Positions 8,754-17,277 are shown, counted from the first letter of the stretch. The stretch is DNA of 64,000 nucleotides from Bacillota bacterium (GCA_003150225.1 QAND01000013.1:33805-97804), one strand, 5' to 3'. The notes: a model not told the origin generated them from the sequence alone. Numbers and translations are program-made.

Positions 8754-10505
8754 ATGAAGCTACTATGGAGACTGGGAAAAGCCGCTAGAAAATACAAGGG
8801 ACTCTACATCATCGCCATTCTTTCCACCTTTGTTTTAACGCTAATCAACCTGGCCGCACCCAAGCTCCTCTCCTCTATGACAGGGGTGGTGGAGTCTGGC
8901 GGCAATGGCGCCGCCAGAACCATTGGGCTATTGACGGCTCTCCTCATCGTTCTATATCTCATGCGGATTCTGTTCCGCTATCTCAGCAACTACCTAACCC
9001 ATAAGGCCGCGTGGCATTTAGTGGAGGATCTGCGGGTCCAAATTTATGACCGCATCCAGGGATTTTCCATGGGTTTCTTTCATGATAAGCAGACCGGCGA
9101 TCTCATGAGCAGAGTGGTCAACGATACCAGCAGTTTTGAATTGCTGTATGCCCATATCATCCCTGAGATGGTCACCAATCTCACCACCCTCCTGGGTGTG
9201 CTGGTGGTGCTGCTCACCATCAATGTGAAACTGGCGCTGATCACCTGCATCCCCATCCCCTTGATCCTCTATTCCGGTCGCATCTTCGCTACCAAGGTTC
9301 GTCCCAACTTCCGCACCATGCAGCGGGCCTTGGCCGGCTTGAACGCCAAATTACAGGATAATTTCTCCGGCATTCATGAGATCCAGGCCTTTGGTCAGGA
9401 GGAGTATGAAAGCCAGCGGGTTGAGGAACAGGCCGGTGTATTCACCCGCGCCATGCTGCACGCCCTGCGGTATAGCTCGGTGTTTCACCCCGCGGTGGAG
9501 TTCCTCTCTTCTATCGGCACCATTTTGGTGGTTGGAGTGGGCGGCATGCTGGCCCTTTCCGGCGGCCTATCGGTCCCGGATATCGTGGCGTTTTTACTGT
9601 ATTTAAGCCTATTCTACACCCCTATCTCCGGGCTGGCCCGGTTGCTGGAGGAAGCGCAGCAGGCCTATGCCGGGGCGGAGCGGGTCATGCAGATCCTAGA
9701 CACCCAAGCCGAAATTCAGGATGAGCCTGACGCCCAGGATCTCAAGGACGTCAAAGGCGGTATCCGATTTGAGCATGTGGATTTCTCCTACGAGGCGGAC
9801 GCTCCCGTTTTAAGGGACATTGATTTCGCTATAGAGCCGGGACAGATGGTGGCCCTAGTGGGCCCCACAGGGGTAGGAAAAACCACCCTTACCCAGCTCA
9901 TTCCCCGCTTCTACCAGCCCAGCAGCGGGCGCGTATCCATCGATGGCGTGGATGTAGGAAAGGCCACCCTGAAGAGCCTCCGCGCCTGCATCGCCCCCGT
10001 CATGCAGGATACCTTCCTCTTCAACGGTACCATTCTGGACAACATCCGCTATGCCAACCCGCAGGCATCCGACGAAGAGGTGGCGGCCGCCGCCCAGGCG
10101 GCCAGGATTCATGACAGCATCATGGCCATGCCGGATGGGTACCTAACCCGGGTAGGTGAGCGGGGCGTGCGGCTGTCAGGCGGACAGAAGCAGCGTATCG
10201 CTATCGCTCGTGCCATCCTTCGAGATGCTCCCATTATCATTCTTGATGAGGCAACCGCCTCGGTGGATGTGGAGACAGAGCGGGAGATTCAGGAGGCCAT
10301 TGGTCGGCTCGCCGGTACCCGGACCATCGTGGCCATCGCCCATCGGCTGTCCACCATCCAAAATGCCGATCTAATTCTGGTGCTGGAAGAGGGCCGCATC
10401 GTTCAACGGGGCAGCCATCAAGAGCTACTTCAGGAGGACGGACTATACAGCCGGCTTTGGCGGGCCCAGGGAAAGAAACTGGATTTGCTGGCTTCTGGTG
10501 AATAA
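8754..10505 (+). CDS. ABC exporter half-transporter (MsbA/MdlB type)
   Basis: A 583-residue fusion of a six-helix membrane domain (about residues 15-300) and an ATPase domain. The latter has Walker A GPTGVGKTT, a Q-loop in PVMQDTF, signature LSGGQKQR, Walker B IIILDEATAS and the switch His in AHRLS. The gene for a second half is absent, so it probably acts as a homodimer exporting lipid or drug. GAGAGGAG precedes the ATG. It lies downstream of, and probably under, the MarR regulator at 8288. Confidence 0.9.
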   Translation: MKLLWRLGKAARKYKGLYIIAILSTFVLTLINLAAPKLLSSMTGVVESGGNGAARTIGLLTALLIVLYLMRILFRYLSNYLTHKAAWHLVEDLRVQIYDRIQGFSMGFFHDKQTGDLMSRVVNDTSSFELLYAHIIPEMVTNLTTLLGVLVVLLTINVKLALITCIPIPLILYSGRIFATKVRPNFRTMQRALAGLNAKLQDNFSGIHEIQAFGQEEYESQRVEEQAGVFTRAMLHALRYSSVFHPAVEFLSSIGTILVVGVGGMLALSGGLSVPDIVAFLLYLSLFYTPISGLARLLEEAQQAYAGAERVMQILDTQAEIQDEPDAQDLKDVKGGIRFEHVDFSYEADAPVLRDIDFAIEPGQMVALVGPTGVGKTTLTQLIPRFYQPSSGRVSIDGVDVGKATLKSLRACIAPVMQDTFLFNGTILDNIRYANPQASDEEVAAAAQAARIHDSIMAMPDGYLTRVGERGVRLSGGQKQRIAIARAILRDAPIIILDEATASVDVETEREIQEAIGRLAGTRTIVAIAHRLSTIQNADLILVLEEGRIVQRGSHQELLQEDGLYSRLWRAQGKKLDLLASGE

Positions 10506-10549
10506 AGGCAATAAAAAAATCCCCCATGGGGGGATTTTTTTATTGCCTT
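10505..10549. terminator. Bidirectional terminator between ABC and NagA-like genes
   Basis: A long near-perfect palindrome with AAGGCAATAAAAAAATCCCCC as the left arm and a T7 run on either side serves both converging genes. Confidence 0.85.
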
Positions 10550-10550
10550 A

Positions 10551-11666
10551 TTACTCAGCCTTGTACAGGGATTCGCCCTGCACAAAGGTCTGCACCACGT
10601 GCAGCTCGGGATCCATGATGACCAGATCCGCACGGCGGCCGATCTCGATCTTTCCACGATCATGGAGCTCAAAACACCGAGCGGCATTCTCGGTAAACAT
10701 GGTACCAATATCCTCCATGGAGTATCCCAAGCGTTTCATGGTCCGCATGTTGGCATCATAAGGATTCGCGCCGGTTACCAGCTTCCCCTCAGGGCTCCGC
10801 ACCGCGCCATCCTTAAAGATCACAGTCTTGCCGTTGTCCTCATAGACACCCTCGGGCATCCCCACGTATTTGGAGCTGTCGGACACGGGGATAATCTTCT
10901 CCACGCCTTTGCAGCGAATGGCCAGATCGATGAAGGGCTTTGCCACATGCACGCCGTCACAGGTCATCTGGAGGTAAAGCCGCTTATCCAGAAGCAGACC
11001 CACGGTGGAGCCGCTGAAGTGGTGGTCCATCAGAGGAAGGCCATTATAGAAATGATCCACGATCCGGGCGCCCCGGTCGGCGGCCTCGTACATCTGCTCG
11101 GTGGTACCCTCGGTGTAAGCGATCATCGGCACAACACCCTGGGTTACCAGCCAGCTAATCCACTCCATAGCGCCGGGCAGGTCGGGAGCGCAGAAGATCA
11201 TCTTTACGTCGGAAAGGTCGTTATCACAAACCGCCAGGGTGTGCTCAGGGGTGGGCGGGGTATGATCCGCGTAATAGGCGATGGAGCGGTTCCGGTAGGG
11301 CATATAGGGGAAGATACCGAAGATATCGGCGCCCCGGCAGCCCTTGGCCTCGCGGATGTTCCGCATGGTCTGCTGGGTGGTCTCTACATCCCGCACAAGG
11401 GGAGTCGCCAAAAAGCTGGTCACGCCGAACTGGGGCAGCATACCGGCAATGGTCCGCACCGCGTCAGCGCTATCCTCATAGCTGCACATCTTAGCCCCGT
11501 GGATATGGGTATCGATCATGCCGGGGTAGAGATAGTTGCCGCCAGCATCGATAACCTCGTCGTCCGCCAAATCCTTGCCGATGTTGGTGATCACGCCATC
11601 CTTGAACTGGACGTCGATGTCAAGGTACCGGCCGTTAATAAACACCTTTGCATTTTTAATGACCAT
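10551..11666 (-). CDS. NagA-like amidohydrolase with altered metal site
   Basis: A 371-residue amidohydrolase of the N-acetylglucosamine-6-phosphate deacetylase group. The start at 11666 has TTGGAGGCGA upstream. Visible marks are DTHIHG in the barrel opening, HFYNGL (NagA HLYNAM), CDGVHV and VSDSS with the catalytic Asp. Two usual metal ligands are not seen: the Glu of HLEGPF is replaced by an FPYMPY stretch, and the His of the AGHS motif by Tyr (AYTEGT). Genuine NagA deacetylates GlcNAc-6-P for amino-sugar use; no nagB or sugar transporter is adjacent. A related but different deacetylase is quite possible. Confidence 0.7.
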   Translation of the reverse strand: MVIKNAKVFINGRYLDIDVQFKDGVITNIGKDLADDEVIDAGGNYLYPGMIDTHIHGAKMCSYEDSADAVRTIAGMLPQFGVTSFLATPLVRDVETTQQTMRNIREAKGCRGADIFGIFPYMPYRNRSIAYYADHTPPTPEHTLAVCDNDLSDVKMIFCAPDLPGAMEWISWLVTQGVVPMIAYTEGTTEQMYEAADRGARIVDHFYNGLPLMDHHFSGSTVGLLLDKRLYLQMTCDGVHVAKPFIDLAIRCKGVEKIIPVSDSSKYVGMPEGVYEDNGKTVIFKDGAVRSPEGKLVTGANPYDANMRTMKRLGYSMEDIGTMFTENAARCFELHDRGKIEIGRRADLVIMDPELHVVQTFVQGESLYKAE

Positions 11667-11702
11667 GGATTCGCCTCCAAATGAAAATATTCTAGCAGTT
11701 TT

Positions 11703-11730
11703 ATGATAACACAAATCCCTGCATCCGCAA
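11703..11730 (-). promoter_or_regulatory. Probable promoter of the NagA-like gene
   Basis: Read on the minus strand: TTGCGG (11725-11730), 16 bases, TATCAT (11703-11708), 37 bases from the start codon. Confidence 0.45.
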
Positions 11731-11802
11731 GTATTTGGGAGGGCAGGCACAATGCTGATTTTGAAACGGAAAAAGCCTCCGGCCCAGACAGGCGCTCCTC
11801 CA

Positions 11803-12189
11803 TCAGGACGGCCCGCCGCCCAACTGCTTCTCAATGGGAATCAGTACCGTTTCATACCGTTCGATCTTGGCGTTTAACCGGTCCAGCGTCTGCTGCAGCT
11901 CCTCCATCCGGCTGATCAGCTGCCGGCGCTGCTCCAATAAAATCTGCTTTCTAGCCTCGCTGGTGGAGTCCCCCTGTTGACATAACGCTACATATTCAAT
12001 GAGCGCCTCCACCGGAAGGCCAGCGCTTCGCATACATTTAGCAAAGCTGACCCACTTTAAATCGTCCTCGGTGTAATCCCGTATCCCTCCGGTGGTACGA
12101 TGCACCGCAGGAATCAGTCCAATGCGCTCATAGTAGCGTAGGGTGTCCGCCGACAGGCCATATTTCTTGCTTACCTCCGCGATGGTCAT
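11803..12189 (-). CDS. MerR-family regulator of the aldo/keto reductase operon
   Basis: A 128-residue MerR regulator: an N-terminal winged HTH (MTIAEVSKKYGLSADTLRYYE, with ERIGLIP and R-TGG-R-Y), then a long coiled coil for dimerisation. No metal-binding cysteines stand out in the C-terminus, as in the AdhR/NmlR aldehyde- and redox-sensing branch. GGAGGATG lies upstream of the ATG. It is the second gene of an operon, 13 bp after the aldo/keto reductase, and probably activates the operon promoter at 13451-13481. Confidence 0.88.
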   Translation of the reverse strand: MTIAEVSKKYGLSADTLRYYERIGLIPAVHRTTGGIRDYTEDDLKWVSFAKCMRSAGLPVEALIEYVALCQQGDSTSEARKQILLEQRRQLISRMEELQQTLDRLNAKIERYETVLIPIEKQLGGGPS

Positions 12190-12202
12190 GGGACATCCTC
12201 CG

Positions 12203-13384
12203 TCATGCTTTCTTCTGGTTCCTCCGCTGGATGGCCTCGGACAGGTTTGTCATGATCTCAGGAATCTCAATCTCCTGGGGACATAACGCTTTGCAGGCGC
12301 CGCAACCAATGCAGTTCATGGGCATCTCCTGCGGCGTGAGGGAGGCCAGAGTGAAATTCAATCCAGGAGACGCGTCGAAGGACATCTCGTTGTAGATGGA
12401 GATCAGCTTGGGGATATCCAACCCCTGAGGACAGGCCTCACAGCAGTACCGGCAGGCAGTACAGGGAACCAGATTCACCAGGGTCGCGACCACCTGGTTG
12501 ATCAAAGCAGCATCCTCCCGGGTCCACTCCGTGGGCTGAGAAAAAGTACCCAGGTTGTCTTTAAGCTGCTCCATGGTGCTCATGCCGCTGAGGGTTACCT
12601 GCACTCCAGGCAGGTTTTGAAGGAAGCGAAATGCCCAGGAAGCAATGGAGTCGTTGGGGCGCGCCTCCTTCAGCATGGCCGTGGTTTGGGGGTCCAGGTT
12701 GGTGAGCCGCCCGCCCCGGCAGGGCTCCATGACGATGACCGGCAGATTGTGTTCTACCAGGATCTCGTATTTCCGTTTGGCGTCCTGAAGCGTCCAATCC
12801 AGATAATTTAGCTGAATTTGAGCGAATTCAAAACAGTCGTAGCGATTCAAAAAGCGCTCAATGGTCTCTGGCCGGGCATGGGTGGAAAAGCCCAGGTGTC
12901 GAATCCGGCCGGCCTTCTTCTCCTCCAATAGATACTCCACCATGCCCAGATCCTCGTTGGTATAAAGGTCATAGGAGGTTTCGTTGAGGTTGTGGAGAAG
13001 ATAAAAATCAAAGTACTCCACGCCGCACTTTTTCAGTTGTTCCTCAAAGATTGCAGCGGGGGAGGATACCTCCAGCCCAGCCAAGTAGCCCTGAAAGCCC
13101 AGCTTTCCGTTTTGAAAGTTCATCATATGGCCTGGCATTTTGGTGGCCAGATACCAGGTATCCCGAGGAAACGCCTTGAGCGCCTCCCCCACCACCTCCT
13201 CGGACTCTCCATCGTGATAGCGATAGGCGGTATCAAAATAGTTGACTCCGTTCTGATAAGCATAGGCGATGATCTCCCTCGCCTTTTCCCTGTCGATGGG
13301 TCCTTTTTGTCCAGCGATAGGAAGCCGCATATTTCCCATGCCCAAAGTGGATAGCTGCAAATCCTGAAATTGCTTATAAATCAT
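12203..13384 (-). CDS. Aldo/keto reductase with C-terminal double 4Fe-4S domain
   Basis: A 393-residue oxidoreductase. Residues 1-270 form an NAD(P)H aldo/keto reductase barrel (GMGNMRLP, FDTAYRYHDGESE with the catalytic Tyr, LATKMP with the catalytic Lys, YLLHNLN). Residues about 300-375 carry two ferredoxin-like clusters, CTACRYCCEACP and CIGCGACKALCP. This fusion is common in anaerobes and suggests carbonyl reduction linked to ferredoxin. AAGGGG precedes the ATG. The companion MerR gene and the MerR-type promoter suggest induction by reactive aldehydes. Confidence 0.9.
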   Translation of the reverse strand: MIYKQFQDLQLSTLGMGNMRLPIAGQKGPIDREKAREIIAYAYQNGVNYFDTAYRYHDGESEEVVGEALKAFPRDTWYLATKMPGHMMNFQNGKLGFQGYLAGLEVSSPAAIFEEQLKKCGVEYFDFYLLHNLNETSYDLYTNEDLGMVEYLLEEKKAGRIRHLGFSTHARPETIERFLNRYDCFEFAQIQLNYLDWTLQDAKRKYEILVEHNLPVIVMEPCRGGRLTNLDPQTTAMLKEARPNDSIASWAFRFLQNLPGVQVTLSGMSTMEQLKDNLGTFSQPTEWTREDAALINQVVATLVNLVPCTACRYCCEACPQGLDIPKLISIYNEMSFDASPGLNFTLASLTPQEMPMNCIGCGACKALCPQEIEIPEIMTNLSEAIQRRNQKKA

Positions 13385-13450
13385 TTTAATCGACCCCTTT
13401 CTTCTTTTGATGGCATAGCCTTTTTATATCCATTGCCTGACTCTCTACAT

Positions 13451-13481
13451 ACCCTATAACTTGGAGTGCACTCCATGTCAA
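13451..13481 (-). promoter_or_regulatory. MerR-type promoter with central palindrome
   Basis: On the minus strand: TTGACA (13476-13481), a 19-bp spacer, TAGGGT (13451-13456). The spacer contains the perfect palindrome TGGAGTGCACTCCA (13462-13475). An over-long spacer filled by a dyad is the hallmark of MerR-activated promoters and closely matches AdhR/NmlR-type sites. Confidence 0.85.
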
Positions 13482-13579
13482 GAGGAATCTATCCTTTTTT
13501 TGTGCCGTCTTATATAGTTTGCATGGTTCATCCCCATATTTTCAAAAAAGGATTGCCGCACGCCGCTCCCTCAAATAAC

Positions 13580-13617
13580 AATAGCCCGAAGCGGGGCTTC
13601 CTCCGCTTCGGGCTATT
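13580..13617 (-). terminator. Terminator of the csoR-copA operon
   Basis: A 15-bp perfect stem (AATAGCCCGAAGCGG and its complement) with an eight-base loop, 15 bases after the copA stop. Confidence 0.75.
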
Positions 13618-13631
13618 CCAACCAGCCCCTC

Positions 13632-16256
13632 TTATGCCAGGGCACAGCTTACCGGCGTATACCCCGCCTCGGTAACAGCGTCCATCAACACCTGATCTGG
13701 CACATCCTTTAATAGGATCACCATAGCCTGCTTCTTTTCCAGATCCACCGTAGCCTCCTGTACGCCATCCACAGCAGCCAGGGCCTTTTGCACATGGGCC
13801 TGGCAATGGGCACACATCATGCCATCTACGACCAATACTTTTTTCATAGCAATCTTTCCTTTCTTTTCCGCCGACTCATGTTCAGCGGTTGTATTCGTCT
13901 TTTCCGCTTCGGGCTCTTTCCCCTCGGACACCGCTTCTTGGTTCGTCTGTTGTTCCCGTCCGTGGAAGAACCGCAAACGAAGGGCGTTGGTAACCACACA
14001 AACCGAGCTAAGACTCATGGCGGCGGAGCCAATCATGGGGCTCAAAAGCAAACCAAAGGCGGGATAGAGAACGCCTGCCGCCAGGGGAATCCCCAGGATG
14101 TTGTAGAAAAACGCCCAGAACAGGTTCATGTGGATATTGCGGACCACCGCACGGCTCAGTTCAATGGCCTCGGCTACATCCAAAAGGGAATCCTTCATCA
14201 AAACCACATCGGCGGATTCGATGGCGATATCCGTCCCCGCGCCGATGGCGATGCCAATATCCGCCCGGGTCAGCGCAGGCGCATCGTTGATGCCATCCCC
14301 CACCATGGCCACCCGGTGACCCCTTTCCTGAAGAGCCCGGATATTGGCTTCCTTCTCGGTAGGAAGCACGTCGGAGATCGCTTGTTCAATGCCCAATTCC
14401 CCACGGATGGCCTCAGCGGTGATCCGGTTATCCCCCGTAAGCATCACCACGTGAAGGCCCATCTGGGAAAACCTACGGATGGCGGATCGGCTGGTTTCAC
14501 GGATGGTATCCGCCACCGCAATGATGCCAGCAATTTTTCCATCCCGAGCAAACAGCAGAGGGGTCTTGCCCTCGTGCGCCAGCCGTTCCACCCGATCCTG
14601 TACCGGGCGCCGCACCGATTCATCCGAGAGGAGTTGGTTTTCCTCTAAAAACGCCATATTGCCCGCCAGATAGGCATGGCCGTTGACCGTTGCCTGAATT
14701 CCCCGGCCTGAAGAAGCCTGGAATTCCTCCGCCTTTGGCACGGGGATGTGCTCCGCTTGAGCCCGTTCCATCACGGCTTGGGCCAGGGGATGCTCGCTTC
14801 CAGCTTCCGCAGCAGCAGCCTCCCCCAAAAACTCCAGCTCGCTTAAGGATGGATCCATCACCAATATGTCCGTTACAGAAGGATGTCCCGATGTAATGGT
14901 GCCGGTTTTATCCAGAACGATGGTGTCCACGCTATGAAGATGCTCCAGGCTTTCCGCTGACTTGATGAGAATCCCCATCTCCGCCGCCTTTCCGGTTCCC
15001 ACCATGATGGCCACAGGGGTAGCCAGCCCCAGCGCGCAGGGACAGGAGATCACCAGCACCGAAATGGCGTTGGAGAGAGCGAACTCAAAGCTCTGCCCCA
15101 CCAGGAGCCAGACCGCGGCGGTGATTACGGCGATTCCAATGACGATGGGCACAAAGATGCCGCTCACCCGGTCCGCAAGCCGGGCGATGGGGGCTTTCGA
15201 GTTGCCCGCCTCGTCCACCAGACGAATGATCTGACTTAGGGTGGTATCCTCTCCCACCTTGGAAGCCTGAAACCGGAAGGTTCCGTTTTTGTTGATGGTT
15301 GCGGAGATCACCGTATCGCCCTGCCGTTTTTCCACCGGAATGCTCTCGCCGGTGATGGCCGCCTGGTCCACATAGCCAAAGCCTTCCATCACCACACCGT
15401 CCACGGGAATTCCCTCCCCAGGGCGGATGACCACCACATCCCCGGCTACCACCTGCTCCGCCGGAATGGTCTGCTCCACGCCGTCCCGTACCACTACGGC
15501 GGTCTTGGGCGCCAAATCCACCAACTTCCCAAGGGCATCCGAGGTCTTGGCCTTGGACCTGGCTTCCAAATACTTTCCTACCGTCACCAGGGTCAGGATC
15601 ATGGCTGCCGATTCAAAATATAGCGCATGGGCATACTGATGGACCAGCCCTAAGTCCCCATGCCCAAACCCATAGGCCATCCGGAACATGGCAAACAGGC
15701 CATAAATCAAGGATGCTCCCGAGCCGATAGCCACCAGAGAATCCATATTAGGCGCTCGGTGAAACAGGGATTTCAACCCGTTTTGAAAGAAATGCCAGTT
15801 GATGAAGATGACCGGAATGGTAAGCACCAGCTGGGCCATGGCGTTCACCAGAGCGTTCTCCATCCCGGCTAAAAAGCCGGGCACGGGCAAGGACATCATC
15901 TCTCCCATCGCGATATACATGAGGGGGATCAGCAGCAAAACCGAGGAAATCAAACGGCGCTTCATGCCCTCCTGCTCTTCCCGCGCGCGCTCCTTTCTAT
16001 CCTGCCATTGGCCGCGAAACCCTTCCGCTTTGGCTTCTGAGGATCTCTGAGGAGATGCGCCATAGCCGATCTCCCGTACCGCTGCGGCGATGCGCCCTTC
16101 ATCCATTTTATTTTCGTCGTAGGTGACCGTCATTTGGTTGGCCAATAGGCTTACATCCACCGTCTCCACACCGTCCAACTTCCCCACACATCGGGTTACA
16201 TTGGCTTGACAGGCGGCACAGGTCATCCCCGTCACGTCAAATTTTTCCGTTCTCAC
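13632..16256 (-). CDS. copA: Copper-exporting P1B ATPase CopA with fused C-terminal CopZ domain
   Basis: An 874-residue Cu+ ATPase. In order: an HMA metal-binding domain with GMTCAAC (Cys13, Cys16), eight membrane helices including the metal site CPC in SCPCALGLA, phosphorylation motif DKTGT, SEHP, and the GDGINDAPAL hinge. After the last helix and a Glu/Lys-rich linker, residues 804-874 are a complete second HMA domain with GMMCAHC, the size and look of the chaperone CopZ. The start is GTG at 16256 after GGAGAG. Met804 has its own ribosome site (AGGAAAG), so a free CopZ may be made as well. It follows csoR by 24 bp and exports cytosolic Cu+. Confidence 0.93.
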   Translation of the reverse strand: MRTEKFDVTGMTCAACQANVTRCVGKLDGVETVDVSLLANQMTVTYDENKMDEGRIAAAVREIGYGASPQRSSEAKAEGFRGQWQDRKERAREEQEGMKRRLISSVLLLIPLMYIAMGEMMSLPVPGFLAGMENALVNAMAQLVLTIPVIFINWHFFQNGLKSLFHRAPNMDSLVAIGSGASLIYGLFAMFRMAYGFGHGDLGLVHQYAHALYFESAAMILTLVTVGKYLEARSKAKTSDALGKLVDLAPKTAVVVRDGVEQTIPAEQVVAGDVVVIRPGEGIPVDGVVMEGFGYVDQAAITGESIPVEKRQGDTVISATINKNGTFRFQASKVGEDTTLSQIIRLVDEAGNSKAPIARLADRVSGIFVPIVIGIAVITAAVWLLVGQSFEFALSNAISVLVISCPCALGLATPVAIMVGTGKAAEMGILIKSAESLEHLHSVDTIVLDKTGTITSGHPSVTDILVMDPSLSELEFLGEAAAAEAGSEHPLAQAVMERAQAEHIPVPKAEEFQASSGRGIQATVNGHAYLAGNMAFLEENQLLSDESVRRPVQDRVERLAHEGKTPLLFARDGKIAGIIAVADTIRETSRSAIRRFSQMGLHVVMLTGDNRITAEAIRGELGIEQAISDVLPTEKEANIRALQERGHRVAMVGDGINDAPALTRADIGIAIGAGTDIAIESADVVLMKDSLLDVAEAIELSRAVVRNIHMNLFWAFFYNILGIPLAAGVLYPAFGLLLSPMIGSAAMSLSSVCVVTNALRLRFFHGREQQTNQEAVSEGKEPEAEKTNTTAEHESAEKKGKIAMKKVLVVDGMMCAHCQAHVQKALAAVDGVQEATVDLEKKQAMVILLKDVPDQVLMDAVTEAGYTPVSCALA
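13845..13860 (-). promoter_or_regulatory. Internal ribosome binding site and start codon in copA (CopZ start)
   Basis: AGGAAAG at 13854-13860 lies six bases before an in-frame ATG at 13847-13845 (codon 804 of copA). Initiation here would give a 71-residue stand-alone HMA protein. Confidence 0.5.
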
Positions 16257-16280
16257 AGTCTCTCCGCTTCCCTTCTGTCC

Positions 16281-16616
16281 TTACTTCAACTTTTTGATGA
16301 GTTCCATGGCCTCATCCACCACATCTACGTTCCCTTTTTGGATCTCCTCCACTACACAGGTTGTAAGATGATCCTGCAAAAGCAGGTACCCAAAGGACTG
16401 GAGGGCGCTTTCCACCGCCGCCACCTGCATGAGGATATCCCCACAATAGCGGTTATCCTCCAACATATTGGCGATACCTCCCAGCTGCCCCATCATACGT
16501 TTTAATCTATTCTGCAGTTGGCGCAGTTCCTTTTCCCCGCGAGGGGTGGCCTTGTGCCGGTGTACACATTCTGTACTTTTGAAATTTCCACAATCCAAGC
16601 TATTTTGATGCTCCAT
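16281..16616 (-). CDS. csoR: Copper-sensing repressor CsoR
   Basis: A 111-residue all-helical repressor of the CsoR/RcnR family. The Cu(I) ligands Cys58, His83 and Cys87 have exactly the spacing of M. tuberculosis CsoR. A short N-terminal tail with extra Cys and His (Cys9, Cys17, His19, His21) precedes the helical core. The start at 16616 follows GGGAGG. It is the first gene of the copper operon, with its operators in the promoter, so Cu(I) binding should release the DNA and turn on copA. Confidence 0.92.
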   Translation of the reverse strand: MEHQNSLDCGNFKSTECVHRHKATPRGEKELRQLQNRLKRMMGQLGGIANMLEDNRYCGDILMQVAAVESALQSFGYLLLQDHLTTCVVEEIQKGNVDVVDEAMELIKKLK

Positions 16617-16631
16617 ATCGTCCCTCCCATA

Positions 16632-16688
16632 ATACCCCCATAGGGTATCTTTCAACGATAGTATAATACCCCCTACCAGTATTTTCAA
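16632..16688 (-). promoter_or_regulatory. csoR-copA promoter with two CsoR operators
   Basis: On the minus strand: TTGAAA (16683-16688), 17 bases, TATACT (16660-16665). The spacer carries GGTAGGGGGTAT, a CsoR-like half box. A full G/C-tract operator, ATACCCCCATAGGGTAT, sits at 16632-16648 downstream of the -10, just before the ribosome site. Confidence 0.8.
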
Positions 16689-16707
16689 CCCTCATTTTTT
16701 TATGCAT

Positions 16708-16742
16708 AAAGAAAACGGGATGGCATACCACAGGCCATCCCG
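16708..16742 (-). terminator. Terminator of the DUF3793-flavodoxin operon
   Basis: Arms CGGGATGGC and GCCATCCCG (16716-16742) are followed on the minus strand by TTTTCTTT. Confidence 0.75.
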
Positions 16743-16817
16743 CCTTCTTCCTTCCGCCCCCGCAAGGGGATGAAGTTGGAGGGGTTCATGCACACAATCA
16801 ATGTGAAATGGACAAAG

Positions 16818-17243
16818 TTATTCCGCCAGGGCTTCCCCCATGGCATGGCAGGCAGCCTCCCCAGATATATCCGGTGCGCCATTACAGATTACACTGTCGC
16901 AAACAAGCTGAGCCCCCAGGCGTTGGCAGACGGCCTCCCAAGAACGCATCCATTCGCCATCGCCCCAGCCATAGGATCCGAACAATGCAATTCGCTTCCC
17001 GCCCAGTTTGGGTTCACAGCCAGCAAACATGGGCGCAAAAACATCCTCCTCCAGCTGCTCCACCCCCATGGAGGGACAGCCAAAAGCCACCGCATCGAAA
17101 GAATCCATCCGGTCAGTGCCGAACTCCGACGCTGGAAGCAGTTCCACCAAAGCGCCAGCTTCCTGCGCGCCAGCCGCCACGGCGTTGGCCATGGCCTCTG
17201 TATTTCCAGTTCCGCTCCAATATACCACCGCGATTTTACTCAT
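16818..17243 (-). CDS. Flavodoxin
   Basis: A 141-residue short-chain flavodoxin. It has the FMN-phosphate loop WSGTGNTEAMA after the first strand, the GCPSMG loop and the GSYGWGDGEW loop that stack on the flavin. Flavodoxins carry electrons in place of ferredoxin and are classically made when iron is short. The ATG at 17243 has GGGGGTAAG upstream. It lies 34 bp after the DUF3793 gene and ends in its own terminator. A GTTAGC-type operator upstream of the operon fits iron control. Confidence 0.92.
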   Translation of the reverse strand: MSKIAVVYWSGTGNTEAMANAVAAGAQEAGALVELLPASEFGTDRMDSFDAVAFGCPSMGVEQLEEDVFAPMFAGCEPKLGGKRIALFGSYGWGDGEWMRSWEAVCQRLGAQLVCDSVICNGAPDISGEAACHAMGEALAE

Positions 17244-17277
17244 AGTTGCTTACCCCCAATCTAAAATATTTTAAAAC

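Noticed and set aside
10599..11684. A 361-codon plus-strand open frame opposite the NagA-like gene
   Set aside because: It has no protein-like motif or ribosome site and exactly mirrors the codon bias of the real minus-strand gene.
11770..11797. A terminator after the MerR gene
   Set aside because: GCCT/AGGC plus a T run is present, but the stem is only four pairs with a long loop.
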